Part shown: positions 1-8,832 of the stretch, one piece after another
How the letters are laid out: each line of letters starts with the position of its first letter
Position numbering within the stretch: the first letter of the stretch is position 1
Source of the DNA: Phycisphaerae bacterium
GTDB lineage: Bacteria; Planctomycetota; Phycisphaerae; UBA1845
Assembly: GCA_029260025.1 (NCBI GenBank)
Contig: JAJDDZ010000285.1
Location: 1 to 32,243, forward strand
Direction: 5' to 3'
DNA length: 32,243 nt
Position numbers and translations under genes: made by a program
Notes under the pieces: generated by a model
Databases searched by the model: none
The model's input: only the letters and a program-made list of their open reading frames with translations
Told to the model about the DNA's origin: nothing

Positions 1-2
1 AC

Positions 3-1682
3 GCTGTCCAACCCGAACTAGACATCAGCGCGGGCAGCGTATTTTGCTGTAACCCGCTAAGCATCGAATTCGCTCCGGAGTTCGCCAATGACCAGACAGA
101 ACGATCCGCATCCAACCACAAATGGGACTTCGGCGACGGACGCACGGCTTCAGAGGAAGCCCCCACCCACACTTTCGCACTAGCAGGAACCTACCACGTC
201 ACCCTTGAGGTAACCATCTCCGCAGGAACAAAGCTCAACGCGACCTCAACACTAACCCTGGGTCGCGAAGGTATCCTCGACAATCGCCAGGACGACGCAG
301 ACGACCTGGGAGGCACCGACGACACAATCTCCCCCGCCATCATTGACGTAATAAACCTCAGCGCAGACGCCGGACCAAACCAAGTCGCCATCATCGGCGA
401 CATCGTTCTACTAAACGCCACCCCAACTGGAAACCACGCCATTGATCAACTCACCTTCCGCTGGCGCCAACTATCAGGACCACAAGCGACACTCACCGGC
501 GAGAACGAACCGCGCGCGACCTTTACAGCACCAGACACCGCCGAACTCGCGCGCGACCTGATCTTCGAGGTAACAATCACAACCGGAGACCTAACAGCAA
601 CAGACACCGTTTCCGTGACAGTCTCCCCCACAGAAGAGGTCGTCGTAGTGCGCGACGACCCAACACTACCCACAGAAGCGGAAGTCGTAGCATCGCTCGC
701 AGCCCTGGCCCCCCTCCAGAAACCACACTTCTCCTTTCCGCTCCCGGACAGAATCCTCGTTAATCCCAACGACCCACTACTCAAAGAGTTGGTTCGCGTA
801 ACCCACGGAGCAAGTGTAAGAGGCGAAAACGTCAAAGAAGCACAACTAAAAACCGCAATCACGGCATGTAGAAACATCAACAGAACAGCACCCGACATCC
901 CCGCCGCAATCGCCATTAACTACTCGCCCTGGCATCGCGTCTTTCCGGCGAACGCTCCCCCAACGGACACAGGCCCCGAGCACGACGGCGAAGTTGTGTT
1001 CTTTAGAGAACGCATGACCTTTATAAGGGACACCGTCGCGTCACTAAATCACTCGCTGGGCGCCGACGTACCCGTGGCCACAATCCTTCTCGATACCGAA
1101 CGTTTTCATATAAAAAACGCCGCCGAGTCCGGCGCAACCGCGTGGAACGACGCCATCACCCAAAAATATGAAGTCATTTTCGACCTCGCGAAAGACATCT
1201 TCCCCGGCGCGACCATCTCCTGGTACGGCCGAGGAATCCAGGAGTCAGACAGCGCAAGCGGCTGGTCACCGTTCCCGTGGTTCACCTTCGACGAACCCGG
1301 CGAAACCTTCGCTTGTTCCCTCTACCGAGTGCCCGAGCTTGGAACAATGAGAGAAACATTCCGCCGTACCCACGACCTCGCATCCTCCGCAGGAAACCCG
1401 ACCGTCATCCCCTGGGTCGCACTGGGAGCCGGCTATAGAAGAGACATCGCCGATTTCCAAAACTGGTTTCAAGACTGGGACTACGACACCGTCTACTCGA
1501 ATCTACTCGGAAGAGAGATAAACAACTGGTGGTACTCGCAGACCCCAGAAAGATTCGCCCCCTACGACGCCGCCGACTTCGTCGTGTTCTACCCATCCCC
1601 TTTCGACCCAGACACACCAGCATGGGGAAAACACTTCGTCGCATACGTCAGAGGATCAAACGAACTCAACGACCTACCGTAA
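3..1682 (+). CDS. 3' part of a secreted/surface protein: at least one clear PKD domain, a second PKD/REJ-like Ig domain, then a C-terminal TIM-barrel-like putative glycosidase domain (5' end outside window)
   Basis: The reading frame of ORF 615..1682 is open without stops back to position 3. The upstream translation contains 'HKWDFGDGRTASEEAPTHTFALAGTYHVTLEVT' (PKD signature WDFGDG...HtY...G.Y.VtL.V) and 'ADAGPNQVAIIGDIVLLNATPTG...RWRQLSGPQATLTGENEPRATFTAP'. The GTG at 615 is internal. Confidence 0.85.
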   Translation, partial: AVQPELDISAGSVFCCNPLSIEFAPEFANDQTERSASNHKWDFGDGRTASEEAPTHTFALAGTYHVTLEVTISAGTKLNATSTLTLGREGILDNRQDDADDLGGTDDTISPAIIDVINLSADAGPNQVAIIGDIVLLNATPTGNHAIDQLTFRWRQLSGPQATLTGENEPRATFTAPDTAELARDLIFEVTITTGDLTATDTVSVTVSPTEEVVVVRDDPTLPTEAEVVASLAALAPLQKPHFSFPLPDRILVNPNDPLLKELVRVTHGASVRGENVKEAQLKTAITACRNINRTAPDIPAAIAINYSPWHRVFPANAPPTDTGPEHDGEVVFFRERMTFIRDTVASLNHSLGADVPVATILLDTERFHIKNAAESGATAWNDAITQKYEVIFDLAKDIFPGATISWYGRGIQESDSASGWSPFPWFTFDEPGETFACSLYRVPELGTMRETFRRTHDLASSAGNPTVIPWVALGAGYRRDIADFQNWFQDWDYDTVYSNLLGREINNWWYSQTPERFAPYDAADFVVFYPSPFDPDTPAWGKHFVAYVRGSNELNDLP

Positions 1683-2063
1683 CGAATCGACGTTTAGCCG
1701 CCCTAACCACCTGATCGCATAAAAACAATCCTTAATAGATCACCCGTCAAGTTATGACCGTAGAGAGCGCGGGAGTTCCGCGCCACCCGAGCCGTACGAA
1801 TCAGCCTGCGCGGACAAAGTAACCAAATGGTGCCTAAAAGATCGACGAGTATCCCAAAATGCCTCGTAAAAACCCCCAGACGCCCAGCGCGAAAGAAAAC
1901 ATACAAACAAACCCATTTACCCCCGACAGCCGCCCCGAAACGAGATTTCGCCTCAGAACAAACCCATCGAAAAGCCATTCCCAGCCCATTGAGGACCCAA
2001 AACGAGCGCGCAAGAACACCAAGATGTCAAGTTAGGGGGCATCAACAAGAAAATGAAAAGACC

Positions 2064-3461
2064 CTACTGACCATCACCAAGGCGGCGAGGCCAATAGTCA
2101 TCAGGCGGAGGAGCATCCCGATCCCCGTCGGGGCGGATGTGCGAGAAAAGCGAATCTTTTTTCTTATCGTAAACCAAACGACCGTTCACAACCGTCCAAC
2201 GAACATGCGTCATGTAATGAAGAGGATCACCATCGGTTATCATGAAATTACCATCCTTGCCAATCTCAAGTGACCCAACCCGGTGGTCAATCCCAAGAAT
2301 ACGCGCAGCATCGATCGTAATCGAGCGAAGGGCAGCCTCCTCCGGAAGTCCGCCGCGAACAGCAAACGCAGCCTCCATATTCAGGTGTAACAGATCGCGA
2401 CCGGCAAGTCCCCAAGCGGTAATTGAGGCCGTCGACGGAACGATCGCGATGGATACCCCGTACTTATGCAGCGTCGCCGCATTTTCGATAGAGCGACCCG
2501 TCGGACGATTAAGACGCTCGTCCACGCCCGTATCCGTGCTAAAGATCGGCGGTCGAATCGAAATGATCGCAGACACCCCCGCACGCGCCATCCGACGAGC
2601 GACCGTCCATCCCTCAAGCGCACCGTCGATAACGATGCGAATCCCGTATCGCTCAGCAAGATCGCAAAACTGGTTAATCTCGTGGGCGGTATTAGCAGAA
2701 ACCTTCGCGACCGCCTCATGCTTGAGCAACTTGAAATACGTCTCGAAGTCGCCCTTCAACCATTCCTTGTCAGGTTCTTCCGCTTTCGGATCAGTCTTTT
2801 TCTTCTCGACATGCGACTGCAAGTCGCGCATGTACTGTCGAACCTTTTCAAACCCTTCGCGCACCTTACGTCGCTGTTTGGGATCCGAGGTCGAGTACCG
2901 AAGCCCAACAAAAAGGTCGCGCTTCACAACCATATCTTCTACCGAACCATACGTCAGAGAGACAGCCGTCTCACCCGAAACCGCCGTCGTAATTCCACTA
3001 GCCAGCGCGATCGTCATCCAAAGGGAGTAAACATCCGTCGTCTCTTCAGCCCTTCCGCTGCCAATAATGTTCCCGCCGCGAACGGCAACCAGCCCCGGAT
3101 AAAGATGAAAGCCAGAAGCATCAAGTGTTTCCGCGTCTTCAGGAATAACAACACCATGCCCCATTTCAGCAAGTCGGCCATTCTTTACGAGCACGGTAGC
3201 GTCATAAAGATCGCCACGAGAAAGCGTATGAATCGTCGCGCCAGTAACCGCGAAGTAAACATCCTTCTTCTCTTCCTTCTTGTCTTCGTCGTCTTTCTCC
3301 TCGTCGTCGCCTTTGGAGTCGGGGTCGTCCGTTTTCGTATCGACCGCTTCTTTCTTCTCTTCGGGCTTTGGATCTTCAGCAAAAGCGCGCGACGATGGTA
3401 GCACACAGCACGCCAAGCAAGCGAGAAGACAAAGTTGGATTAGCGATTCAAGTCGTCGCAT
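2064..3461 (-). CDS. Amidohydrolase-superfamily protein A, signal peptide, catalytic motifs lost (predicted pseudoenzyme)
   Basis: ORF 2064..3512 trimmed to ATG at 3461 (MRRLESLIQLCLLACLACCVLPSSRAFA = signal peptide; GAGAG upstream). C-terminus 'ARILGIDHRVGSLEIGKDGNFMITDGDPL' is amidohydrolase-like. 'LYPGLVAVRGGNIIG' stands where PGxIDxHxH is expected. Confidence 0.85.
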   Translation of the reverse strand: MRRLESLIQLCLLACLACCVLPSSRAFAEDPKPEEKKEAVDTKTDDPDSKGDDEEKDDEDKKEEKKDVYFAVTGATIHTLSRGDLYDATVLVKNGRLAEMGHGVVIPEDAETLDASGFHLYPGLVAVRGGNIIGSGRAEETTDVYSLWMTIALASGITTAVSGETAVSLTYGSVEDMVVKRDLFVGLRYSTSDPKQRRKVREGFEKVRQYMRDLQSHVEKKKTDPKAEEPDKEWLKGDFETYFKLLKHEAVAKVSANTAHEINQFCDLAERYGIRIVIDGALEGWTVARRMARAGVSAIISIRPPIFSTDTGVDERLNRPTGRSIENAATLHKYGVSIAIVPSTASITAWGLAGRDLLHLNMEAAFAVRGGLPEEAALRSITIDAARILGIDHRVGSLEIGKDGNFMITDGDPLHYMTHVRWTVVNGRLVYDKKKDSLFSHIRPDGDRDAPPPDDYWPRRLGDGQ

Positions 3462-3462
3462 G

Positions 3463-4818
3463 TTACTCTCGCCCCGCCAGTTTCTTGTCCCGCGCCCAAA
3501 CAATCTCACCAAGAATCATCACCCGAGTAACCTCGCTAAGCGGATCAAGAGGATCGCCATTGAAAAACGCCAGGTCGGCAAATTTGTCCTTCTCAATGGT
3601 CCCGAGCTTATCCTCAAGACCGATCGCCTTGGCTACGTTTTGCGTCAGCGCCTTCAACCCAGCCTCACGCGACAATCCCGTGCGAAGAAGCGATGCGACA
3701 CGACCTCGATACATCAAGAGTTCCTCTCGAGAATCATCCCACGGCATGGCAGCAACGTTGCACCCCCCTTGATCCAAGCGATTCATAAGGTTGTAGCGAA
3801 ACGTCGTATTCGGCATGTAGTGTGTCCACGGACGAAGGACAACCGTCGCCTTCCGCTCTCCGAGTTTTTCGACAGCAAGATGATAGTCGCTCGAACGCGA
3901 GGTCGCGAGATACAGTGTACGAGAAAGGTCTTTGTACTGGTCCATCACCGCGTCAAGGTGCAGCAAGTCGGACGCACGGGTTATCGTGACCGTCATCTGC
4001 CTGCCCTCTTTCTTCTCGATCAAGTCAACAAGTGGCTGATGCTTGGGATCGATCTTGGGAGGCTCAAACTTCTCCGCTTCCTTCTCTTCCTTGGCGTCTT
4101 CGGCATCACTTTCGTCATCCTCATCGGAGTCGCCCTCTTCTCGATAGGACTCGCCGCCCTCATCGTCGTATTCCTCGTCCGAGTCCGCTTCCTCCTCTGC
4201 CGCTTCTTCTTCCGCTTTTTCTTTCTGTTTCTTGTCCCACTCCTCGCGAGCTTTCTTGACCTTCTCTATTTCGTCTTTGGCTTTCTTCAGCGCACCGCCG
4301 AGCATCTTTCGACCACTGCTCCGCCAGTTCGGCGCGACCTGGAGATAGCTGTTGTCATCAAGCAATCGAAAATCATCGGGACCAGCAGTTCGATAGGTAG
4401 CGGCGGTCCCCGGAATGTCCGTACCAGCGGGCACAAGCGCCACAGCGACAAAACCCGCTTCGAGGAGATCGGCGAAATGCATTTGCGAAAGAGAGACTTC
4501 ATCAACAACGCTCTGATCGCCCTGCACACCGGTACGAGTGTACTTATCCAACCCAAACCGCGACCGCGGATGAATCAGACCGGGCATGACCGTTTCGCGC
4601 GGAGCGCGAATCAACTTTGCAGAGGAAGGATATTCAAGGTCGCTGCCAACGGCAGATATTTTTCCGTTTTCGATGACAACGACACCGGGCGAATACTCTT
4701 CACCAGAAACCGTGATGACGCGTCCAGCCTTGATAACAACAAAACCCTCATCGACGCCTCCGAGAACCGGAGAGGACATCACAAGAGCGATCGCAAAGGA
4801 GCAAAGCGTGTATCGCAT
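3463..4818 (-). CDS. Amidohydrolase-superfamily protein B, signal peptide, long acidic insert, HxH lost
   Basis: ORF 3463..4965 trimmed to ATG at 4818 (MRYTLCSFAIALVMSSPVLGG). 'VMPGLIHPRSRFGLDKY' and 'AIGLEDKLGTIEKDKFADLAFFNGDPLDP'. Starts 4 nt after the stop of gene C. Confidence 0.85.
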   Translation of the reverse strand: MRYTLCSFAIALVMSSPVLGGVDEGFVVIKAGRVITVSGEEYSPGVVVIENGKISAVGSDLEYPSSAKLIRAPRETVMPGLIHPRSRFGLDKYTRTGVQGDQSVVDEVSLSQMHFADLLEAGFVAVALVPAGTDIPGTAATYRTAGPDDFRLLDDNSYLQVAPNWRSSGRKMLGGALKKAKDEIEKVKKAREEWDKKQKEKAEEEAAEEEADSDEEYDDEGGESYREEGDSDEDDESDAEDAKEEKEAEKFEPPKIDPKHQPLVDLIEKKEGRQMTVTITRASDLLHLDAVMDQYKDLSRTLYLATSRSSDYHLAVEKLGERKATVVLRPWTHYMPNTTFRYNLMNRLDQGGCNVAAMPWDDSREELLMYRGRVASLLRTGLSREAGLKALTQNVAKAIGLEDKLGTIEKDKFADLAFFNGDPLDPLSEVTRVMILGEIVWARDKKLAGRE

Positions 4819-4822
4819 GGTT

Positions 4823-6064
4823 TTAGAACCGCCTCTTAACTTTGGCATCGTATGCGACCTTTCCCCGAATGACGGTGATTTCGCACGAGGACCGAGGGTC
4901 CAGCGGGTCGCCCGTCCAGATTCCGAAGTCAGCAGACTTACCCGGTTCGATCGAACCGACTTCACTGTCGATCATCAGCGCTTCAGCTGGGATCTTTGTC
5001 ACGCCCTTAAGCGCTTCGTAGGGAGTCCATCCGTACCAGCACGCCATGGCACCTTGGTAGCTAAGCTCCGCCTGGGGTACGACTGGGGCATCGGTATTGC
5101 AGCCGAGTTTTTTCTGACCGCTCTGCCACCATCTGGCGCAGTTTCCGTGCATCTTGCGCTGCGACCTGTCGAACCAATACTGTCGTGGTCCGTTAATCGT
5201 GTAAACGTCACTGCCCTTCAAGATCGCGGTTGTCTTGAATCCGTCGAACGTACCGTGGTCGATGATGGTTCGAATTTTGAGCTTCTTTGCGAGCATGTCC
5301 ACGGTCGTCATGACAACTTGATAGGCCTGCGTATGCACGGACGCGGGGAACTTTCGCTGAAAGAGGCCGCGAAAACCTTCGAAGATTGGATCAAACAATG
5401 GTGCATTGGCCACCTTTTTTTCCTCGAACGCGACCCACTTCTTGTGGTACCCGAGCGCCTTCTCCAGGGTCTGCCGGGTGTTATAGTTCATATAGCTTCG
5501 TCCGACGCCGTACCAGTACCACTCGGGGTTTCCAGCTTGGGCGATTTTCAGCGAGCCGGGCGCACGCATAACGACTTCATCAACGGTTCGCCCGGCGGTC
5601 TTGGTGATCGTGCCGAACCCGCTCATGTTTGTTCCGCTACCGGGAATCAATAGCACGGAGGTCACCCCGCCCGCTCTCGCTTGTTTGATGAGTTCGTTGT
5701 CGGGGACGATGGTCTCAAGCGTGCGAAGACCGGGGTTACTCAGATAAACCATGTCGTTGAGATCCGCCAAACTACCAGCGGTATGGTTGTGAGCATCGAC
5801 CAATCCGGGGACGACCCATTTATCGCTCGCGTCGATGACGCTGTAACCATCAGGGATCGGTGTCTTACCTTGCTGACCCAGTCCTTTGACGAGGCCGTCC
5901 TCGACGAAGACGATCGCGTTGTTGTAGACCGCGTCCTCACCGTTCATCGTGATGACTTTACCCGCTTTGATCGCGAGGCCACCGGCTTGCACGCTGTAAA
6001 TGCACCCTGCGAACGCGATACACGTCGCAGCAAGTCGAACATGTTTCCTACGTGTCGTAATCAT
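4823..6064 (-). CDS. Amidohydrolase (imidazolonepropionase-related) C: the only array member with intact canonical metal/catalytic motifs
   Basis: Signal peptide-like N-terminus. 'VVPGLVDAHNHTAG' (HxH at 5783..5791), 'SVHTQAYQVV', 'IRTIIDHGTFDG', 'LGCNTDAP', 'VGSIEPGKSADFGIWTGDPLDPRSS'. Confidence 0.93.
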   Translation of the reverse strand: MITTRRKHVRLAATCIAFAGCIYSVQAGGLAIKAGKVITMNGEDAVYNNAIVFVEDGLVKGLGQQGKTPIPDGYSVIDASDKWVVPGLVDAHNHTAGSLADLNDMVYLSNPGLRTLETIVPDNELIKQARAGGVTSVLLIPGSGTNMSGFGTITKTAGRTVDEVVMRAPGSLKIAQAGNPEWYWYGVGRSYMNYNTRQTLEKALGYHKKWVAFEEKKVANAPLFDPIFEGFRGLFQRKFPASVHTQAYQVVMTTVDMLAKKLKIRTIIDHGTFDGFKTTAILKGSDVYTINGPRQYWFDRSQRKMHGNCARWWQSGQKKLGCNTDAPVVPQAELSYQGAMACWYGWTPYEALKGVTKIPAEALMIDSEVGSIEPGKSADFGIWTGDPLDPRSSCEITVIRGKVAYDAKVKRRF

Positions 6065-8832
6065 TCGACTTCCTCTCCACCGACGAGCACTCGTTTGACG
6101 CGCGTCCGAGCTTCAAACGGATGGCCATCAAAAATCACGAGGTCGCCATGGCAGCCTTTTTTCAGCGAGCCGATCTCATCTTCGAGTTTGAACATCTTGC
6201 TTGGGCGTGTCGTGAAAGCAGAGAGGGCAGCGTCGGGCGACATCCCGCGTTGGACGGCGTGCAGTCCGAGATTGCGAAGGGATCTTGCGCCGTCCTCGGC
6301 GTCGCTTTGAAAAGCAACCGAAACGCCCTTTCGAGAAAGGTCGTCCGCCTGATGATACGGTGTATGGTTCAACCATCTAACGATCTTCGTTGGAACGACA
6401 ACGCCAATCGCCAACTCTATGAGTTTTTCGAAGTGGACAGCTGCCCCTTCTGCGTCGAGCAGAACGATTCCGACTTCAAACTCGCTGGCGAGCTTGAGAA
6501 CTTGTGCGATCTGCTGTTGATTCGAGGCTGCGATCAGCAGCGGAATCTTCTTTTCCAGGGCGGCGCGAATCGGTTCGAGACCGTCGTCCGTCTTCGGCGG
6601 AAGCGGGCGACCATCTTTGCCTCGCTTGCGACTCTTGACGACTTTGAACTGAACATCTTCCTTGTCGGTTCGAGTTGCATCGAGATCAATCACGATGTCT
6701 GATATCTTCAGCTCTCCGACGAGGTGGTCGGGTTCGGTCAAATCTGCTTCAATTGCGGGCGGACCAAACGGGGTCTCGACATCGATTTGCCCGGAGACAT
6801 GTTTCCCGTCGAACGTCGCGGTCACTTTCGCTTCGTCGGGTTGCCCTGGGATTCGGATTCGGCCTTCGATATCTGCGCCGTCGAGCTTCAAGAGCATCTT
6901 GGCTTGTTGCGGTTCGGGAATCGGACCGCCGGAGATTGTTACCTCCCATGTGCCGGTGATGGGATCTTCTTCTTGTGCTTCCTCGTCAAGGGCGTCGCCG
7001 TTCTTCTTGATCTCGATCTTCTCGCCTTTGGCTTTCTTTTCTTTCCACTCGGCGAGTTCCTTTTCGTACTTCTGCCACTTCTCCAAGTATTTCTTTCCTG
7101 CTTCGAGTCGCGGCTTGAGTTTTCCCAAGACTCCAGCGGGGTCGCCCTTTCGTACGTCGAAGTAGACGCTTGCGGCGTTTCGGACGAGCCGTTTGTCGCG
7201 TGTTGTTCCCGCTGTCTTGATGGCTGCGATTTGCGAACCTTGAGGGGAAGCGGCGTATGGGGCTGTTAGTACCGTAGTCACGCCCGACATTGCGACACGA
7301 TGTTCGCTTACGTCGGGGACGCCGACCATTGATGCCAGAGAGAGGTTTGGATTTAGCGAGCTGGTATCGCCATCTAGTCCGAGGTGACCGAAGGCGTCAA
7401 TGAATCCGGGCGTCACGAACGAGTTAGCACCAGCATCGATATAGTCTGCGAAACGCGGACGTGGGACGCTCGTGCCAACGGCGGAGATTCTTCCTTTTTC
7501 GATGAGGACCGACCCGTCCTCGATACGAGTATTCTCGTCGATCCAGATTGTTCCCGCGTGAACAACGACGGCGTCAACGTATGGCGCTTCGAACGCAACT
7601 AGACCTCCGACGTACACGCGTTTGACATGCGATGATGTTTCAAGGGGTGGCCCGCTCATAATGACGAGGTCTGCTTGTTTGCCTCGCTCGATGCTGCCAG
7701 TTCGATCGTCGATGCCAAGAATCTCGGCCGGAATACGGGTGATGGCAGCGAGCGTTTCCGCTTCGGTGAGTCCGGCACGCATAGCTGTCGCTGCAGAGAG
7801 ACGGAGTTGATCGACTCTCGCTCCCGCTGGTGGAGCGAGGGCGATTGTCGCGCCGCGGAGTTTCTTGAGCGCTTGAATGTCGCGATCGACGACATCGGGA
7901 TCGGGGCCTAGATCGTTTGAGATTGCGTCGAGCGGTTCGCCCATTACGAAAACCAGCGGCACATGTGCCTCGGCGATTTCTTGGGCGGTGATGTCCGCTT
8001 GTGCTCCGCCGACGAGGTACCCGCTGCGCTTGTGATTGTAAAGAAAACGGACGGCGCCAGTGATGTCGACCGATCGGTCAACGTGGATTCGCAGCGGGGC
8101 GTTGTTTCTCCACGCATTGGTTAGTGCGGCTGGGTGTAACCCCGACTTTGTTCCACTTTCTGCAACGCGAAGTGCTTCTTCAAGCGCAACGAATTGTCCT
8201 AGTCTTGAATCGGGTCGCTGCCGAACGCCCGGCGGGATCGCCACGTCCGAAGAAGCGGGGGTTTGGTAGGTTACGTCGTTGGGTGGGCCGTAGGCGGACT
8301 CGTTGAAGTTGATCGTGAGGTCCGAACGCTCATTCAGGATGCGCGACATCGGCGACCCGCCGAGTCGAACGATGGCCCCTTGGCCTGTTAGCAGTCGATG
8401 CGATCCGGGATCGAGATGAACGGTCGTGACGCCCTCAGCCAATGCTTCTTGAAAATCGCCGTAGTTATCGAACGCATCGAGCGCCAGGTACCCGGCGGCG
8501 ACCGACTCATCGCCTGCGTGCTTGGGGGTCATCGAATTCGCCGCGGCGATGAAACCCGGTACGACGTGGGCATCTTTGAGGTTGATCACTTTGAGGTCGG
8601 GTGGAATCGCCAAGTCTTTGCCAACTGCGACGACCAATCCATCGCGGACGATGACCATACCAGGTTCAAAGACTTCTGATGATTCTTTCGCTACGGGATA
8701 GACGCGTTTTGCTTTAATGACGAACGAATCTCCGTCGGCGAGGGTCGGCGTCGTTCCAAGCGCAAGCGCCGTGAGCGCAAGGGCGAAGGCCCTTGTCTTG
8801 AGGCGGCGTAGTTTCACGGTGGGAGAGATCAT
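6061..8832 (-). CDS. Two-module amidohydrolase-superfamily protein D (923 aa), both HxH sites degenerate, beta-rich insert in module 2
   Basis: Two copies of the N-terminal start motif ('FVIKAKRVYPVAKE', 'VVHAGTIWIDENTRIEDGSVLIEKGRISAVG') and two of the C-terminal motif ('GSIERGKQADLVIMSGPPLE', 'GSLKKGCHGDLVIFDGHPFE'). 'VPGFIAAANSMTP' and 'TPGFIDAFGHLGLDG'. ATGA overlap with gene C. Confidence 0.9.
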   Translation of the reverse strand: MISPTVKLRRLKTRAFALALTALALGTTPTLADGDSFVIKAKRVYPVAKESSEVFEPGMVIVRDGLVVAVGKDLAIPPDLKVINLKDAHVVPGFIAAANSMTPKHAGDESVAAGYLALDAFDNYGDFQEALAEGVTTVHLDPGSHRLLTGQGAIVRLGGSPMSRILNERSDLTINFNESAYGPPNDVTYQTPASSDVAIPPGVRQRPDSRLGQFVALEEALRVAESGTKSGLHPAALTNAWRNNAPLRIHVDRSVDITGAVRFLYNHKRSGYLVGGAQADITAQEIAEAHVPLVFVMGEPLDAISNDLGPDPDVVDRDIQALKKLRGATIALAPPAGARVDQLRLSAATAMRAGLTEAETLAAITRIPAEILGIDDRTGSIERGKQADLVIMSGPPLETSSHVKRVYVGGLVAFEAPYVDAVVVHAGTIWIDENTRIEDGSVLIEKGRISAVGTSVPRPRFADYIDAGANSFVTPGFIDAFGHLGLDGDTSSLNPNLSLASMVGVPDVSEHRVAMSGVTTVLTAPYAASPQGSQIAAIKTAGTTRDKRLVRNAASVYFDVRKGDPAGVLGKLKPRLEAGKKYLEKWQKYEKELAEWKEKKAKGEKIEIKKNGDALDEEAQEEDPITGTWEVTISGGPIPEPQQAKMLLKLDGADIEGRIRIPGQPDEAKVTATFDGKHVSGQIDVETPFGPPAIEADLTEPDHLVGELKISDIVIDLDATRTDKEDVQFKVVKSRKRGKDGRPLPPKTDDGLEPIRAALEKKIPLLIAASNQQQIAQVLKLASEFEVGIVLLDAEGAAVHFEKLIELAIGVVVPTKIVRWLNHTPYHQADDLSRKGVSVAFQSDAEDGARSLRNLGLHAVQRGMSPDAALSAFTTRPSKMFKLEDEIGSLKKGCHGDLVIFDGHPFEARTRVKRVLVGGEEVE

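Noticed and set aside
191-916. Minus-strand ORFs 191..442 and 446..916
   Set aside because: Overlap the + strand PKD-domain frame, which is open to the window edge and carries clear domain signatures.
1683-2063. Several small ORFs and a weak hairpin (gcgcgg/ccgcgc, 1767..1783) in the gap between the PKD gene and amidohydrolase A
   Set aside because: ORFs overlap each other on both strands with no family features; the hairpin stem is only 6 bp and lacks a T-tract, so it is not called as a terminator.
2242-3401. + strand ORFs 2242..3030 and 2466..3401
   Set aside because: Antisense to gene A, which has amidohydrolase motifs; no protein-family features on the + strand.
3280-4839. 519-aa + strand ORF with apparent transmembrane stretches (FLLFLGVFGITFVILIGVALFSIGLAALIVVFLV...)
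   Set aside because: It is the antisense of amidohydrolase genes A and B. The 'TM' residues are the complement of Glu/Asp/Lys-rich codons (gaa/gag/gac), and the minus-strand genes have signal peptides and family motifs.
4586-5653. 355-aa + strand ORF
   Set aside because: Antisense to gene C, the array member with intact catalytic motifs; composition is not protein-like.
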